Program-made: the position numbers and the translations under genes
The notes under the pieces: model-generated
The model's input: only the letters and a program-made list of their open reading frames with translations
Databases searched by the model: none
What the model was told of the DNA's origin: nothing
DNA from: Candidatus Omnitrophota bacterium
GTDB lineage: Bacteria > Omnitrophota > Gorgyraeia > Aquiviventales > Aquiviventaceae
NCBI GenBank assembly: GCA_016206565.1
Contig: JACQRG010000019.1
Coordinates: 1-9,419, forward strand
Reading direction: 5' to 3'
Length of the DNA stretch: 9,419 nt
In this document: piece by piece, positions 1 to 5,798 of the stretch
Position numbering within the stretch: the stretch's first letter is position 1
Layout: every line of letters begins with the position of its first letter

Positions 1-686
1 GCGGAGAGCCCCACGCGCAGCCGCGCCCCGGGCGGCTCGTTCATTTGGCCGAAGACCAGCGCAGTCTAGTTGATCACGCCGGATTCGTTGAGCTCCAGCC
101 ACAGCTCGTAGCCCTCACGGGTGCGCTCCCCCACGCCGGCCAAGACCGACACCCCCCCAGGCTCGGTGGCGATGTTGCGGATGAGCTCCTGCAGGATCAC
201 GGTCTTGCCCACGCCGGCCCCGCCGAAGAGGCCCACCTTGCCGCCCTTTGGATACGGCGCGAGCAAATCAATGACCTTGATCCCGGTCTCGAAGATCTCG
301 CGCACCGGCAGCTGCTCCTCGAAGGAGGGCGGCGGGCGGTGGATGGGCGCGCGGCGCTTGGGCTCAGGCAGCTCGCCGCGGTCGTCCAGCGGCTCGCCGA
401 GCAGGTTGAAGATGCGTCCCAGCGTCTGCTTGCCCACCGGCACCGTGATGGGCCCGCCGGTGTCGAGCGCCTTCATGCCGCGCGTCAGGCCGTCGGTCGA
501 GCCCAGCGCGATGCAGCGCACCGTGTTGTTGCCGATGTGCTGCGCGACCTCCATCGTCAGGTGGATTTGCTGCTCCTCGTCCTCGATGCGGACCGCGTTG
601 AGGATGGCCGGCAGCTGCTCCGGACTGAACCGGAGATCCACGCTCGGCCCGATGACCTGCACCACGTCGCCGTAATGGTCCGCCAT
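1..686 (-). CDS. atpD: F1Fo ATP synthase subunit beta, N-terminal part, interrupted by an in-frame TAG
   Basis: Catalytic beta subunit of F1, which makes ATP from ADP and Pi at the alpha/beta interfaces on the cytoplasmic face. The ATG at 684-686 follows a purine-rich Shine-Dalgarno stretch (GAGGGGGAG, 688-696), 10 bp after atpG stops. Residues 1-75 are the N-terminal beta-barrel. The Walker A motif GGAGVGKT lies at about 155-162 with its lysine at 161, and GERTREG with the catalytic glutamate E187 is at about 186-192. After VIN (residue 206) the frame meets TAG at 66-68 and then continues without a shift as TALVFGQMNEPPGARLRVGL to the window edge, exactly as in normal beta subunits, where a lysine stands at the stop position. 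A product ending at the TAG would lack the rest of the catalytic domain and the DELSEED C-terminal domain and could not work. The family is about 460-480 residues, so the gene also runs off the left edge. Identity is certain; whether the stop is real is not. Confidence 0.95.
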
Positions 687-696
687 GCTCCCCCTC

Positions 697-1557
697 TTAT
701 TTCAACGCTTCGGCCGTGCCGACGATCTCGCTGATTTCCTTGGTGATGCCCGCCTGGCGGATCCTGTTGCGCTGCCTCGTCAGGTCGCCTAAGAGCTCCT
801 CGGCGTTATCCGTGGCGTTCTTCATCGCGATCATGCGCGCGCTATGCTCCGAGGTCAGCGCCTCGAGCATGACGCGCTGGAACGTCGCCAGCGTCCAGCG
901 CGGCAGCAGCACCCGGAAGATTCCCTCCGGCGAGGGCTCAAAAATATAGTCCGCCTGTCCCCTGTCCGCTGTCTCCTGTCTACTGATGGAAATGGGCAGC
1001 CAGTCCCTCAGCTGGGGCCGGTACACCGTCGCAGACTGGAAGGCCGAATAGAGCAGCTTCACCCCGCCCCAGCGGCCGGCCAGAAACCCGTCAATGAGCG
1101 TGCGCCCGATCACCTCGGCCTTGGCCAAATCAGGCCGGCCGGCTAAGTCCAGATACGCCTCGGCCGCCTGGAAACCCCGCTTCGTGAAGTAGCGATGGCC
1201 CTTCTTGCCGATGAAGACCAGCTGGGTCCCGGCCAGGCTGTCGCGCTTGAGAAACGATTCGGCGAGCTGGATGAGGTTGTTGTTATACGAGCCGCACAGG
1301 CCGGTGTCCGACGTAAAGATGACGACCGCGGTGGGGCGCCCCTCTCCGGTCCGGCAGAGCGGATGGTCGAGCGCCCCGACGCTGGCCAGGATGCGCTGCA
1401 GCAGGCCGTCGAGGAAGCCCAGCGTCGAGCGCGCCTGTAGGAGCCGGCCCTGCGCGCGCTTGAGCTTGGAGGCCGAGACCAGCTGCATCGCGCGCATGAT
1501 CTGCTTGGTGCTCTGGATGCTGCGGATGCGCCCGCGCAGCTGCTTGATGGACGGCAT
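697..1557 (-). CDS. atpG: F1Fo ATP synthase subunit gamma
   Basis: Central rotor shaft of F1, coupling c-ring rotation to conformational change in the alpha3beta3 hexamer. The protein is 286 residues, the normal length (E. coli 287). The N-terminal helix starts MPSIKQLRGRIRSIQSTKQI and includes the conserved MQLVSASKLKRAQ. The Rossmann-like middle has SDTGLCGSYNNN at about 83-94. The C-terminal helix has MKNATDNAEELLGDLT and ends ITKEISEIVGTAEALK. The ATG at 1555-1557 is chosen because homologous sequence begins there; an in-frame GTG at 1603-1605 would add 16 residues, partly encoded by a tandem repeat and without family resemblance. No good Shine-Dalgarno precedes the ATG, since the heptamer repeat at 1564-1584 fills that place, so translation may rely on coupling to atpA. 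Residues 193-202, in the variable loop before YIFEPSPE, are encoded by a second heptamer repeat. The stop is TAA at 697-699, just upstream of atpD. Confidence 0.96.
   Translation of the reverse strand: MPSIKQLRGRIRSIQSTKQIMRAMQLVSASKLKRAQGRLLQARSTLGFLDGLLQRILASVGALDHPLCRTGEGRPTAVVIFTSDTGLCGSYNNNLIQLAESFLKRDSLAGTQLVFIGKKGHRYFTKRGFQAAEAYLDLAGRPDLAKAEVIGRTLIDGFLAGRWGGVKLLYSAFQSATVYRPQLRDWLPISISRQETADRGQADYIFEPSPEGIFRVLLPRWTLATFQRVMLEALTSEHSARMIAMKNATDNAEELLGDLTRQRNRIRQAGITKEISEIVGTAEALK
787..796. repeat. Decamer gcctaagagc, copy 1 (in atpG)
   Basis: Identical copies are at 2775-2784 (atpA) and 7403-7412 (nuoM), and a one-mismatch copy, gcttaagagc, is at 7182-7191 (nuoN). Each encodes Leu-Leu with a TTA codon (CTC TTA GGC, or AGC in nuoN). 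It could be a dispersed genomic motif or codon-pair preference. Confidence 0.5.
954..981 (-). repeat. Four-copy heptamer tandem repeat inside atpG
   Basis: On the plus strand four consecutive 7-mers read cctgtcc, cctgtcc, gctgtct and cctgtct (RGACAGS on the coding strand). They encode part of RQETADRGQ in a length-variable loop of gamma. Because 7 is not a multiple of 3, only changes of three units keep the frame. The copies are imperfect, so this is an ageing repeat. Its origin is unknown. Confidence 0.8.
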
Positions 1558-1563
1558 CAGGAA

Positions 1564-1584
1564 GCTGGGGGCTGGGGGCTGGGG
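1564..1584 (-). repeat. Three-copy heptamer tandem repeat in the atpA-atpG gap
   Basis: Three exact copies of gctgggg on the plus strand (CCCCAGC on the coding strand), with a further gc at 1585-1586. The repeat lies in the 68-bp atpA-atpG gap and ends 6 bp before the atpG ATG, exactly where a Shine-Dalgarno would be expected. The unit resembles in size and composition the heptamer short tandem repeats known from filamentous cyanobacteria, but I do not infer kinship from that. Confidence 0.85.
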
Positions 1585-1625
1585 GCAAGAAACTGTTGCT
1601 TGCACTGCACCGCGGCCTCGTCGAG

Positions 1626-3125
1626 CTACTTCGCCACCGCGTCGGAGAGCTCCTTGGCACGGTCAATGTCATGGATGACGTCCGGATACCGCTCCTCGAG
1701 GAACGCATGGAACGCGTCCTCGAACGGTTTGATCTGGCCTCGCGGCAGCTCGTCCAGGTGCCCCTGCCCGCCGACGTACATGATGGCGACCTCGTGGGCC
1801 AGGCTCATCGGCTGGTACTGCCCCTGCTTGAGCACCTCGACCATGCGCTCCCCGCGGGTCAGCTGCGCCTGGGTGGCCTTGTCCAGCTCCGAGCCGAACT
1901 GGGTGAAGGCGACGAGCTCGCGGTACTGGGCCAAGTCCAAGCGCAGGCGGCCGGCGACCTTCTTCATGGCCTTGGTCTGGGCGTTGCCGCCCACGCGGGA
2001 GACCGACAGCCCCACGTTGATGGCCGGGCGCACCCCGGCGTAGAACAGGTCGGCCTCGAGGTAAATCTGCCCGTCGGTGATGGAGATGACGTTCGTCGGG
2101 ATGTACGCGGAGACATCGCCGGCCTGGGTCTCGATGACCGGCAGCGCGGTGAGGCTGCCGCCGCCCAGATCCTCGCGCATCTTCGCCGCGCGCTCCAGCA
2201 GCCGCGAATGCAGGTAGAACACGTCGCCGGGATACGCCTCGCGCCCGGGCGGGCGGCGCAGCAGCAGCGAGAGCTGCCGGTAGGCCTGCGCATGCTTGGA
2301 GAGATCATCATAGAGGCACAGCGCATGCTTGCCGCTGTGCATGAGCTCCTCGCCCATGGCGCAGCCGGCGTAGGGCGCTAAGTACTGCAGGGGGGCCGGG
2401 TCCTCGGCCGAGGCCGCGACGACGGTCGTGTACTCCATCGCGCCGTGCTTCTCCAGCGTCTCGACCACCGCGACGACGCTGGAGAGCTTCTGGCCGATGG
2501 CGACGTAGATGCAGAACAGATCCTTGCCCTTCTGGTTGAGGATGGTGTCCACCAGGATGGCGGTCTTGCCGGTTTGCCGGTCGCCGAGGATGAGCTCGCG
2601 CTGGCCCCGGCCGATGGGGATCATCCCGTCAATGGCTTTCAGGCCGGTCTGCACCGGCTCCTTCACCGGCTGGCGCTGCACCACGTTCGGCGCCTTGGCC
2701 TCCACCGGACGGAACGTCTCGGTGACGATCGGCCCCTTGTTGTCCATCGGGCGGCCCAGCGCGTCCACCACGCGGCCTAAGAGCGCGGGCCCGACCGGCA
2801 CCGAGACGATGCGGTTGGTGCGCTTGACCAGGTCGCCGTCCTTCAGGTGCCGGTCCGAGCCGAGGATGACCGCGCCGACATGGCGCTCCTCGAGGTTGAA
2901 CACCATGCCCATCGTGGCACCTGCCCCGGCTCCAGGCTGCCCAGGGCCGGGGCTGGGAAACTCAAGCAGCTCGCCGGCCATGGCGTCATCCAGGCCGTAG
3001 ACGCGGGCGATGCCGTCGCCGACCTGGATGATCCGGCCGACCGAGTCCATCCGGATCTGGCTCTGGTAGCGCTGGATCTCCTGCTTGAGCGCGAGCGACA
3101 CCTCTTCAGGACGCAAACGGGCCAT
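1626..3125 (-). CDS. atpA: F1Fo ATP synthase subunit alpha
   Basis: Non-catalytic nucleotide-binding subunit of F1, alternating with beta in the hexamer. The protein is 499 residues, in the normal range. Residues 1-30 are the stator-binding N terminus (RPEEVSLALKQEI) and about 30-100 the beta-barrel. Walker A GDRQTGKT is at 181-188, followed by VAIGQKLSS, the LAPYAGCAMGEE block at about 249-260, RRPPGREAYPGDVFYLHSRL, and SVSRVGGNAQTKAMKK with the arginine finger R377. The short KMREDLGGGSLTALP segment is of the Bacillus type rather than the longer E. coli type. The start is ATG 3123-3125, with AGGGG five bases upstream (3131-3135), 14 bp after atpH. One oddity: after GELLEFP (51-57) the chain has about 11 extra residues, SPGPGQPGAGA, before the normal MGMVFNLEE; E. 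coli and Bacillus have a short turn there. The insertion lies in the crown barrel, on the outer surface by analogy, so function should survive. Stop TAG at 1626-1628. Confidence 0.97.
   Translation of the reverse strand: MARLRPEEVSLALKQEIQRYQSQIRMDSVGRIIQVGDGIARVYGLDDAMAGELLEFPSPGPGQPGAGAGATMGMVFNLEERHVGAVILGSDRHLKDGDLVKRTNRIVSVPVGPALLGRVVDALGRPMDNKGPIVTETFRPVEAKAPNVVQRQPVKEPVQTGLKAIDGMIPIGRGQRELILGDRQTGKTAILVDTILNQKGKDLFCIYVAIGQKLSSVVAVVETLEKHGAMEYTTVVAASAEDPAPLQYLAPYAGCAMGEELMHSGKHALCLYDDLSKHAQAYRQLSLLLRRPPGREAYPGDVFYLHSRLLERAAKMREDLGGGSLTALPVIETQAGDVSAYIPTNVISITDGQIYLEADLFYAGVRPAINVGLSVSRVGGNAQTKAMKKVAGRLRLDLAQYRELVAFTQFGSELDKATQAQLTRGERMVEVLKQGQYQPMSLAHEVAIMYVGGQGHLDELPRGQIKPFEDAFHAFLEERYPDVIHDIDRAKELSDAVAK
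2775..2784. repeat. Decamer gcctaagagc, copy 2 (in atpA)
   Basis: Exact copy of the decamer at 787-796, in the ALLGRVVDAL segment of alpha, in the same reading frame as the other copies. Confidence 0.5.
2923..2953. repeat. Inverted repeat under the AtpA insertion
   Basis: Perfect 8-bp arms, gccccggc at 2923-2930 and gccggggc at 2946-2953, separated by 15 bases. It falls entirely within the extra Pro/Gly/Ala codons of atpA. It would form a GC-only stem in DNA or mRNA and may be the trace of a small inserted repeat. It is not a terminator: it lies inside a gene and has no T tract. Confidence 0.65.
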
Positions 3126-3139
3126 CGGGTCCCCTGCTC

Positions 3140-3688
3140 TTATGTCACGCGAACGGATGCGAGCTGTTGTCGAAGATCCGAGAGCCGGCGGCGCACCGAC
3201 GCGTCAATCACCCGGTTGCCCAGCAGCACCTGGACGCCGCCGAGCAGCTCCGGCGCGAGCTCGGCGGTCAGGGTGATCGTCTTGGCTTCGCGCCGCTCCA
3301 GGCGCTGGCGCAGCCGCTCCAGGAGTGCCTGCGGCAGCGGATGCGCGCTGCGCACGGTGGCCTCCATGCGGCCCTCGTGGTGCGCCACCCGCGCCTCAAA
3401 TTCGTCCAGAATGTCGTCGAGATCGCCGCCGCGCCCGAACTCCACGACGACCTGCAGGAAGGCGCGCACCAGCGCCGACCACGGCTTGCCGGAGATCCGC
3501 GCTAAGACGCCGAGCTTCTCCTCGGCGCTGATGCCGGGATGCCCCAGGATGAGGTCCAGCTCGCGCGCCTGGCGCAGCAGCGCGCCCAGCGGCTCGAGCT
3601 GCTGGCGCGCGGTGGCAAGCTCCCGAGGCTCGGTGATGGACTCAAAGAGCGCTTGCGCGTAGCGGCCGGCGGCCGACTCGCTGCTCAT
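3140..3688 (-). CDS. atpH: F1Fo ATP synthase subunit delta (OSCP)
   Basis: Delta/OSCP links the peripheral stalk (b subunits) to the top of the alpha3beta3 hexamer. The protein is 182 residues, typical of bacterial delta. The N-terminal helical bundle begins SSESAAGRYAQALFESI, matching the family's conserved YAxAL(F/Y) start. The middle carries HPGISAEEKLGVL, similar to the usual 'NPxIxxxEKxxxL' block. The C-terminal part ends with LLGGVQVLLGNRVIDASVRR, the expected 'GGxxxxxGxxxxDxSxxxxL' signature. The start is ATG 3686-3688, preceded by GAGGCGG; a TTG three codons upstream overlaps the atpF stop and is less likely. It lies 5 bp after atpF and 14 bp before atpA. Nothing is missing. Sequence conservation in this family is low, but the motifs and place in the operon leave little doubt. 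Confidence 0.94.
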   Translation of the reverse strand: MSSESAAGRYAQALFESITEPRELATARQQLEPLGALLRQARELDLILGHPGISAEEKLGVLARISGKPWSALVRAFLQVVVEFGRGGDLDDILDEFEARVAHHEGRMEATVRSAHPLPQALLERLRQRLERREAKTITLTAELAPELLGGVQVLLGNRVIDASVRRRLSDLRQQLASVRVT

Positions 3689-3693
3689 CCGCC

Positions 3694-4188
3694 TCAACGC
3701 CGGCCCTGGCGCTCCAGCTCGTCCAGCGCCGCCTCGATGAGGCGCCGGTCGGCCGGGGCGTCGAGCTTCTGCTGGAGGATACGCTGCGCCGCCTCCAGGG
3801 TCATGGCGGTCACCTGGTCGCGCAGCGTGACCCGGGCCTTGGCGATCTCCAGGTCCACGGTCTCCTTGGCCTTGGCGATGACCGTGCGCGCGTGGGCGCG
3901 CGCCTCCTCCTGCACCTCGACGGCCACCCGCTTGCCCTCGATGATGGCCTGCTGGATCTTGGTGCGGGCCTCCTGGTCGATCTGCCCCAGCCGTTGGTCG
4001 AGCTCCTGCTGCAGGCGGATGGTTTCCGCGCGCTGCTGCGCGGCCTGGCGCAGGTCATCCTCGATCTTCTGCCGGCGCGCATCGAGCACGCCCAGCAGCG
4101 GTTTCCACGCGAAGCGCCGCAGGACGAGCAACAGCAGCAGGAAGGCGATGGACTGCGAGAGGATTTGCTGGAGGTCAAGCTGCAGCAT
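3694..4188 (-). CDS. atpF: F1Fo ATP synthase subunit b
   Basis: Peripheral-stalk subunit that anchors F1 to subunit a in the membrane. The 164-residue protein has one N-terminal membrane helix (about residues 9-24, SIAFLLLLLVL), the typical RRFAWKPLL junction, then a long charged helix (about 30-150) rich in Q, E, R and A with coiled-coil character, and ends LERQGRR. The family is usually 150-175 residues. The start is taken as ATG 4186-4188; a TTG two codons upstream (4192-4194) is the alternative. No clear Shine-Dalgarno is visible. There is only one b-type gene here, so the stalk is predicted to be a b2 homodimer rather than the b/b' pair of photosynthetic bacteria, unless a second copy lies elsewhere. 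It lies 17 bp after atpE. Confidence 0.94.
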   Translation of the reverse strand: MLQLDLQQILSQSIAFLLLLLVLRRFAWKPLLGVLDARRQKIEDDLRQAAQQRAETIRLQQELDQRLGQIDQEARTKIQQAIIEGKRVAVEVQEEARAHARTVIAKAKETVDLEIAKARVTLRDQVTAMTLEAAQRILQQKLDAPADRRLIEAALDELERQGRR

Positions 4189-4205
4189 GGGCAAGCGCGC
4201 GGGAG

Positions 4206-4442
4206 CTAGGCGCCGATCTTGCCCTGCAGGACGAACGCGATGACCAGCACGTAGATGGTCAGCGCCTCGATGAGCGCGCAGCCGATGATCATGGCGGTCT
4301 GGATCTGCCCGCCGGCCTCCGGCTGGCGCGCGATCGCATCCATGGCCGCGCTCACCGCCCGGCCCAACCCGAACGCGGACGCCACCGCCGCCAACCCCAG
4401 GGCGAACGGCACCGCCAGCGCCAATGCGGTTTGATACGTCAT
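4206..4442 (-). CDS. atpE: F1Fo ATP synthase subunit c (proteolipid ring)
   Basis: Hairpin subunit that oligomerises into the ion-carrying rotor ring. The 78 residues comprise helix 1 (about 6-32), the polar loop with RQPE at 39-42, and helix 2 (about 48-72) with the ion-binding carboxylate E59 in GCALIEALTIYV. The residue after E59 is alanine and the position equivalent to the helix-1 glutamine of sodium-type rings is leucine (L26), so H+ rather than Na+ coupling is predicted. In helix 1 the usual GxGxGxGxA packing motif appears as AxAxGxGxA (A21, A23, G25, G27, A29). The start is ATG 4440-4442, with the strongest ribosome binding site of the window just upstream, fitting the many copies needed per complex. 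Stop TAG at 4206-4208. Confidence 0.97.
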   Translation of the reverse strand: MTYQTALALAVPFALGLAAVASAFGLGRAVSAAMDAIARQPEAGGQIQTAMIIGCALIEALTIYVLVIAFVLQGKIGA

Positions 4443-4452
4443 CTCCCCTCCT
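4443..4452 (-). promoter_or_regulatory. Strong ribosome binding site of atpE
   Basis: AGGAGGGGAG fills the whole 10-bp gap between the atpB stop (TAG, 4453-4455) and the atpE ATG. It is the only full AGGAGG in front of a gene in this window. A stronger site for subunit c than for its neighbours is a known way to reach the c-ring's high copy number. Confidence 0.85.
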
Positions 4453-5238
4453 CTAGTGATGCGCCTTGTGCGGCAACATCAACGCGATGTACACCGTGCT
4501 CAACAGGCTGAACACCAGCGCCTGCACCGTGCTGAAAATCAGGACGAGCGGAAACACCAGCGCCTGCAGCGGCACGCCGACCGGCGAGTGCAGCAGCGCC
4601 GCGAAGGCCAGGCCCAGCCCGGCGAGCACACCCAGCAGCACGTCCTCCGCGAAGACGTTGAATCCGAGACGAAGGCTGAGGCTCATCGGCTTGACCAGCT
4701 CCCCGAGCAGGTGGATGGGCAGCATCAGCGGCACCAGCGCCCAGCCGGCCACGTCCCTCGGCGAGCCGGCCAGGTGGTCGAGGTAGCCCCGCAGGCCGTT
4801 GGCCCGGATGCCGATCCACTGGACATAGCCGAAGACCACGATGGCCAGCCCGACAGTCGTATTGAGGTTTGAGGTCGAAGACTTGACGCCAGGGACCAAA
4901 CCGGCCAGGTTCATGAGCCAGATGTAGAGAAACAGGGTGCCGATGAACGGGGTGTAGCGCCGCCCCTCGTGGCCGAGGAGGCTCTGGACGAAACGGTCAA
5001 TCCCCTCGACGAGCAGCTCCAGCAGGTTCTGCCAGCCGCGCGGCACCACCGCCGGCTTGCGGGCGTAGCGCCAGCACGCCAGCGAGAGGGTCAGCCCCAC
5101 CAGCGCCGCAAAGATCAGGTTCTCCCACTGGTGCAGGAAGGCCACCACCGGGCTGTCGTGCCATCGGTCGCTGAGCACGGTGATGACGTTCGGCAGCTCC
5201 GGGATGCCCCCGTGGGCGACGGCGTGCTCAACGGCCAT
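4453..5238 (-). CDS. atpB: F1Fo ATP synthase subunit a
   Basis: Stator membrane subunit that forms the two proton half-channels beside the c-ring. The 261-residue protein starts at ATG 5236-5238 (MAVEHAVAHGG) and overlaps the atpI end by 11 bp; an upstream in-frame TTG at 5302-5304 would add a low-complexity leader and is rejected. Several membrane helices are evident (about 38-57, 97-117, 128-146, 166-182, 198-217, 227-256). GxVPGxxxxTSNLNTT is at about 113-128. The essential arginine is R190, in KPMSLSLRLGFNVFAED, with N194, D199 (aligned to E. coli E219) and Q239 (VQALVF, aligned to Q252) in their expected places. The motif after the arginine reads RLGFN where RLFGN is usual; the spacing from R to N is kept. 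The membrane-only fold and operon place make the call secure. Confidence 0.96.
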   Translation of the reverse strand: MAVEHAVAHGGIPELPNVITVLSDRWHDSPVVAFLHQWENLIFAALVGLTLSLACWRYARKPAVVPRGWQNLLELLVEGIDRFVQSLLGHEGRRYTPFIGTLFLYIWLMNLAGLVPGVKSSTSNLNTTVGLAIVVFGYVQWIGIRANGLRGYLDHLAGSPRDVAGWALVPLMLPIHLLGELVKPMSLSLRLGFNVFAEDVLLGVLAGLGLAFAALLHSPVGVPLQALVFPLVLIFSTVQALVFSLLSTVYIALMLPHKAHH

Positions 5239-5536
5239 GCGGGCGGCCAAGGGAGAGGGCGGGCGCGCGGGCGGCCAGCGTGATGAGCGCGCCGACGAGG
5301 ACAAGGGTGAACCCGACGCCGAACCACAGCGGCTCCACGATGCGCCGCTGCCAGAGGAGGAACGCGAGCGCGTAGAGCGCGGGGAACTTCACGAGCAGCC
5401 ACCCCAAGGCCCGGCGGGTGGAGTGCCCCGGCCCCAGCCAGGCGGCCAGCAGGCGCGCCAAGCACCACAGGCTGGCCAGGTTCCAGACGCCCCCGAGCAG
5501 GATGCCGAGGGCCTGGGAGACGAGATGTTCACTCAT
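5228..5536 (-). CDS. atpI: ATP synthase subunit I-like membrane protein
   Basis: A 102-residue hydrophobic protein with at least three predicted membrane helices (about 10-33, 42-61 and 68-90) and a short basic tail (LGRPHGR). Size, topology and location between atpZ and atpB fit AtpI of the ATP synthase I chain family, a non-stoichiometric accessory protein implicated in c-ring assembly and, together with AtpZ, in divalent cation supply. The sequence is poorly conserved in this family, so the name rests mainly on place and topology. The start is ATG 5534-5536, overlapping the atpZ end by 8 bp, and the gene overlaps the atpB start by 11 bp, so the three are likely translationally coupled. No Shine-Dalgarno of its own is visible. 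Confidence 0.7.
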   Translation of the reverse strand: MSEHLVSQALGILLGGVWNLASLWCLARLLAAWLGPGHSTRRALGWLLVKFPALYALAFLLWQRRIVEPLWFGVGFTLVLVGALITLAARAPALSLGRPHGR

Positions 5537-5762
5537 CGTGCGCGAGGCGTTTGGCTTGTTGAATGAGCTGCGCGGTCACCCGGGCGCTGGCCAGCAGGCC
5601 GAGCACAATGCCGCCCCCCATCCCCCACGGAGCAAACGGCCAGCGATGGTCGAGCGCCGAACCGAGGTAATACCCGAGCGAGGGGCCGACCAACAGCACA
5701 ATGGGGATGGTAGTCAACAACCCGGCTTGCTGAAGCCGTGCGGACAACCCCGAGTTTCCCAC
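5529..5762 (-). CDS. atpZ: AtpZ-like small membrane protein, first gene of the atp operon
   Basis: A 77-residue protein with two predicted membrane helices (about 14-35 and 46-66). The sequence around VGPSLGYYLGSALDHRW, followed by a glycine-rich second helix, matches the pattern of AtpZ (ATPase gene 1 family), in which G-Y-x-L-D ends helix 1. AtpZ acts with AtpI, probably in assembly or Mg2+/Ca2+ handling for the ATP synthase. The start is uncertain: GTG 5760-5762 gives the longest form, while TTG 5745-5747 would remove five residues. No Shine-Dalgarno is visible before either. A promoter lies so close that the message may be leaderless. It lies 36 bp after nuoN. Confidence 0.8.
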   Translation of the reverse strand: MGNSGLSARLQQAGLLTTIPIVLLVGPSLGYYLGSALDHRWPFAPWGMGGGIVLGLLASARVTAQLIQQAKRLAHDE

Positions 5763-5771
5763 AGCGCGCGC

Positions 5772-5780
5772 ATTATAACA
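5772..5780 (-). promoter_or_regulatory. Extended -10 promoter for the atp operon
   Basis: On the minus strand TGTTATAAT, a perfect extended -10 (TGn plus TATAAT), lies in the only gap between nuoN and atpZ and is the sole AT-rich spot in the area. No good -35 is visible (AGTGGG at a 17-bp spacer), which extended -10 promoters can tolerate. It is followed at once by GCGCGCGC (5764-5771), a GC-rich discriminator of the kind found at growth-rate or stringently controlled promoters. Transcription would start at about 5763-5766. Confidence 0.6.
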
Positions 5781-5798
5781 TAGCCCCCTCGGCGCCCA

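Noticed and set aside
1558..1605. GTG at 1603-1605 as the true atpG start
   Set aside because: The added residues are partly encoded by the tandem repeat and have no match to gamma subunits, which begin at the chosen ATG. It is kept only as an alternative.
1596..2381. Long plus-strand open frame (261 codons) opposite atpA
   Set aside because: It is antisense to well-conserved alpha-subunit sequence, has no family resemblance, and is the expected by-product of GC-rich coding DNA. The same holds for the plus-strand frames at 45-734, 2847-3662 and 3539-4243.
2923..2953. Rho-independent terminator
   Set aside because: The hairpin is inside atpA and is not followed by a T tract. I found no convincing terminator in any gap, including the nuoN-atpZ gap.
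4206..4442. Sodium-coupled ATP synthase
   Set aside because: The c subunit lacks the helix-1 glutamine and the Ser/Thr after the key glutamate that make the sodium site; leucine and alanine are found there.
4439..4819. Minus-strand frame of 126 codons within atpB
   Set aside because: It is a shifted frame inside the real atpB, with low-complexity Arg/Ala/Gly content and no recognisable domain.
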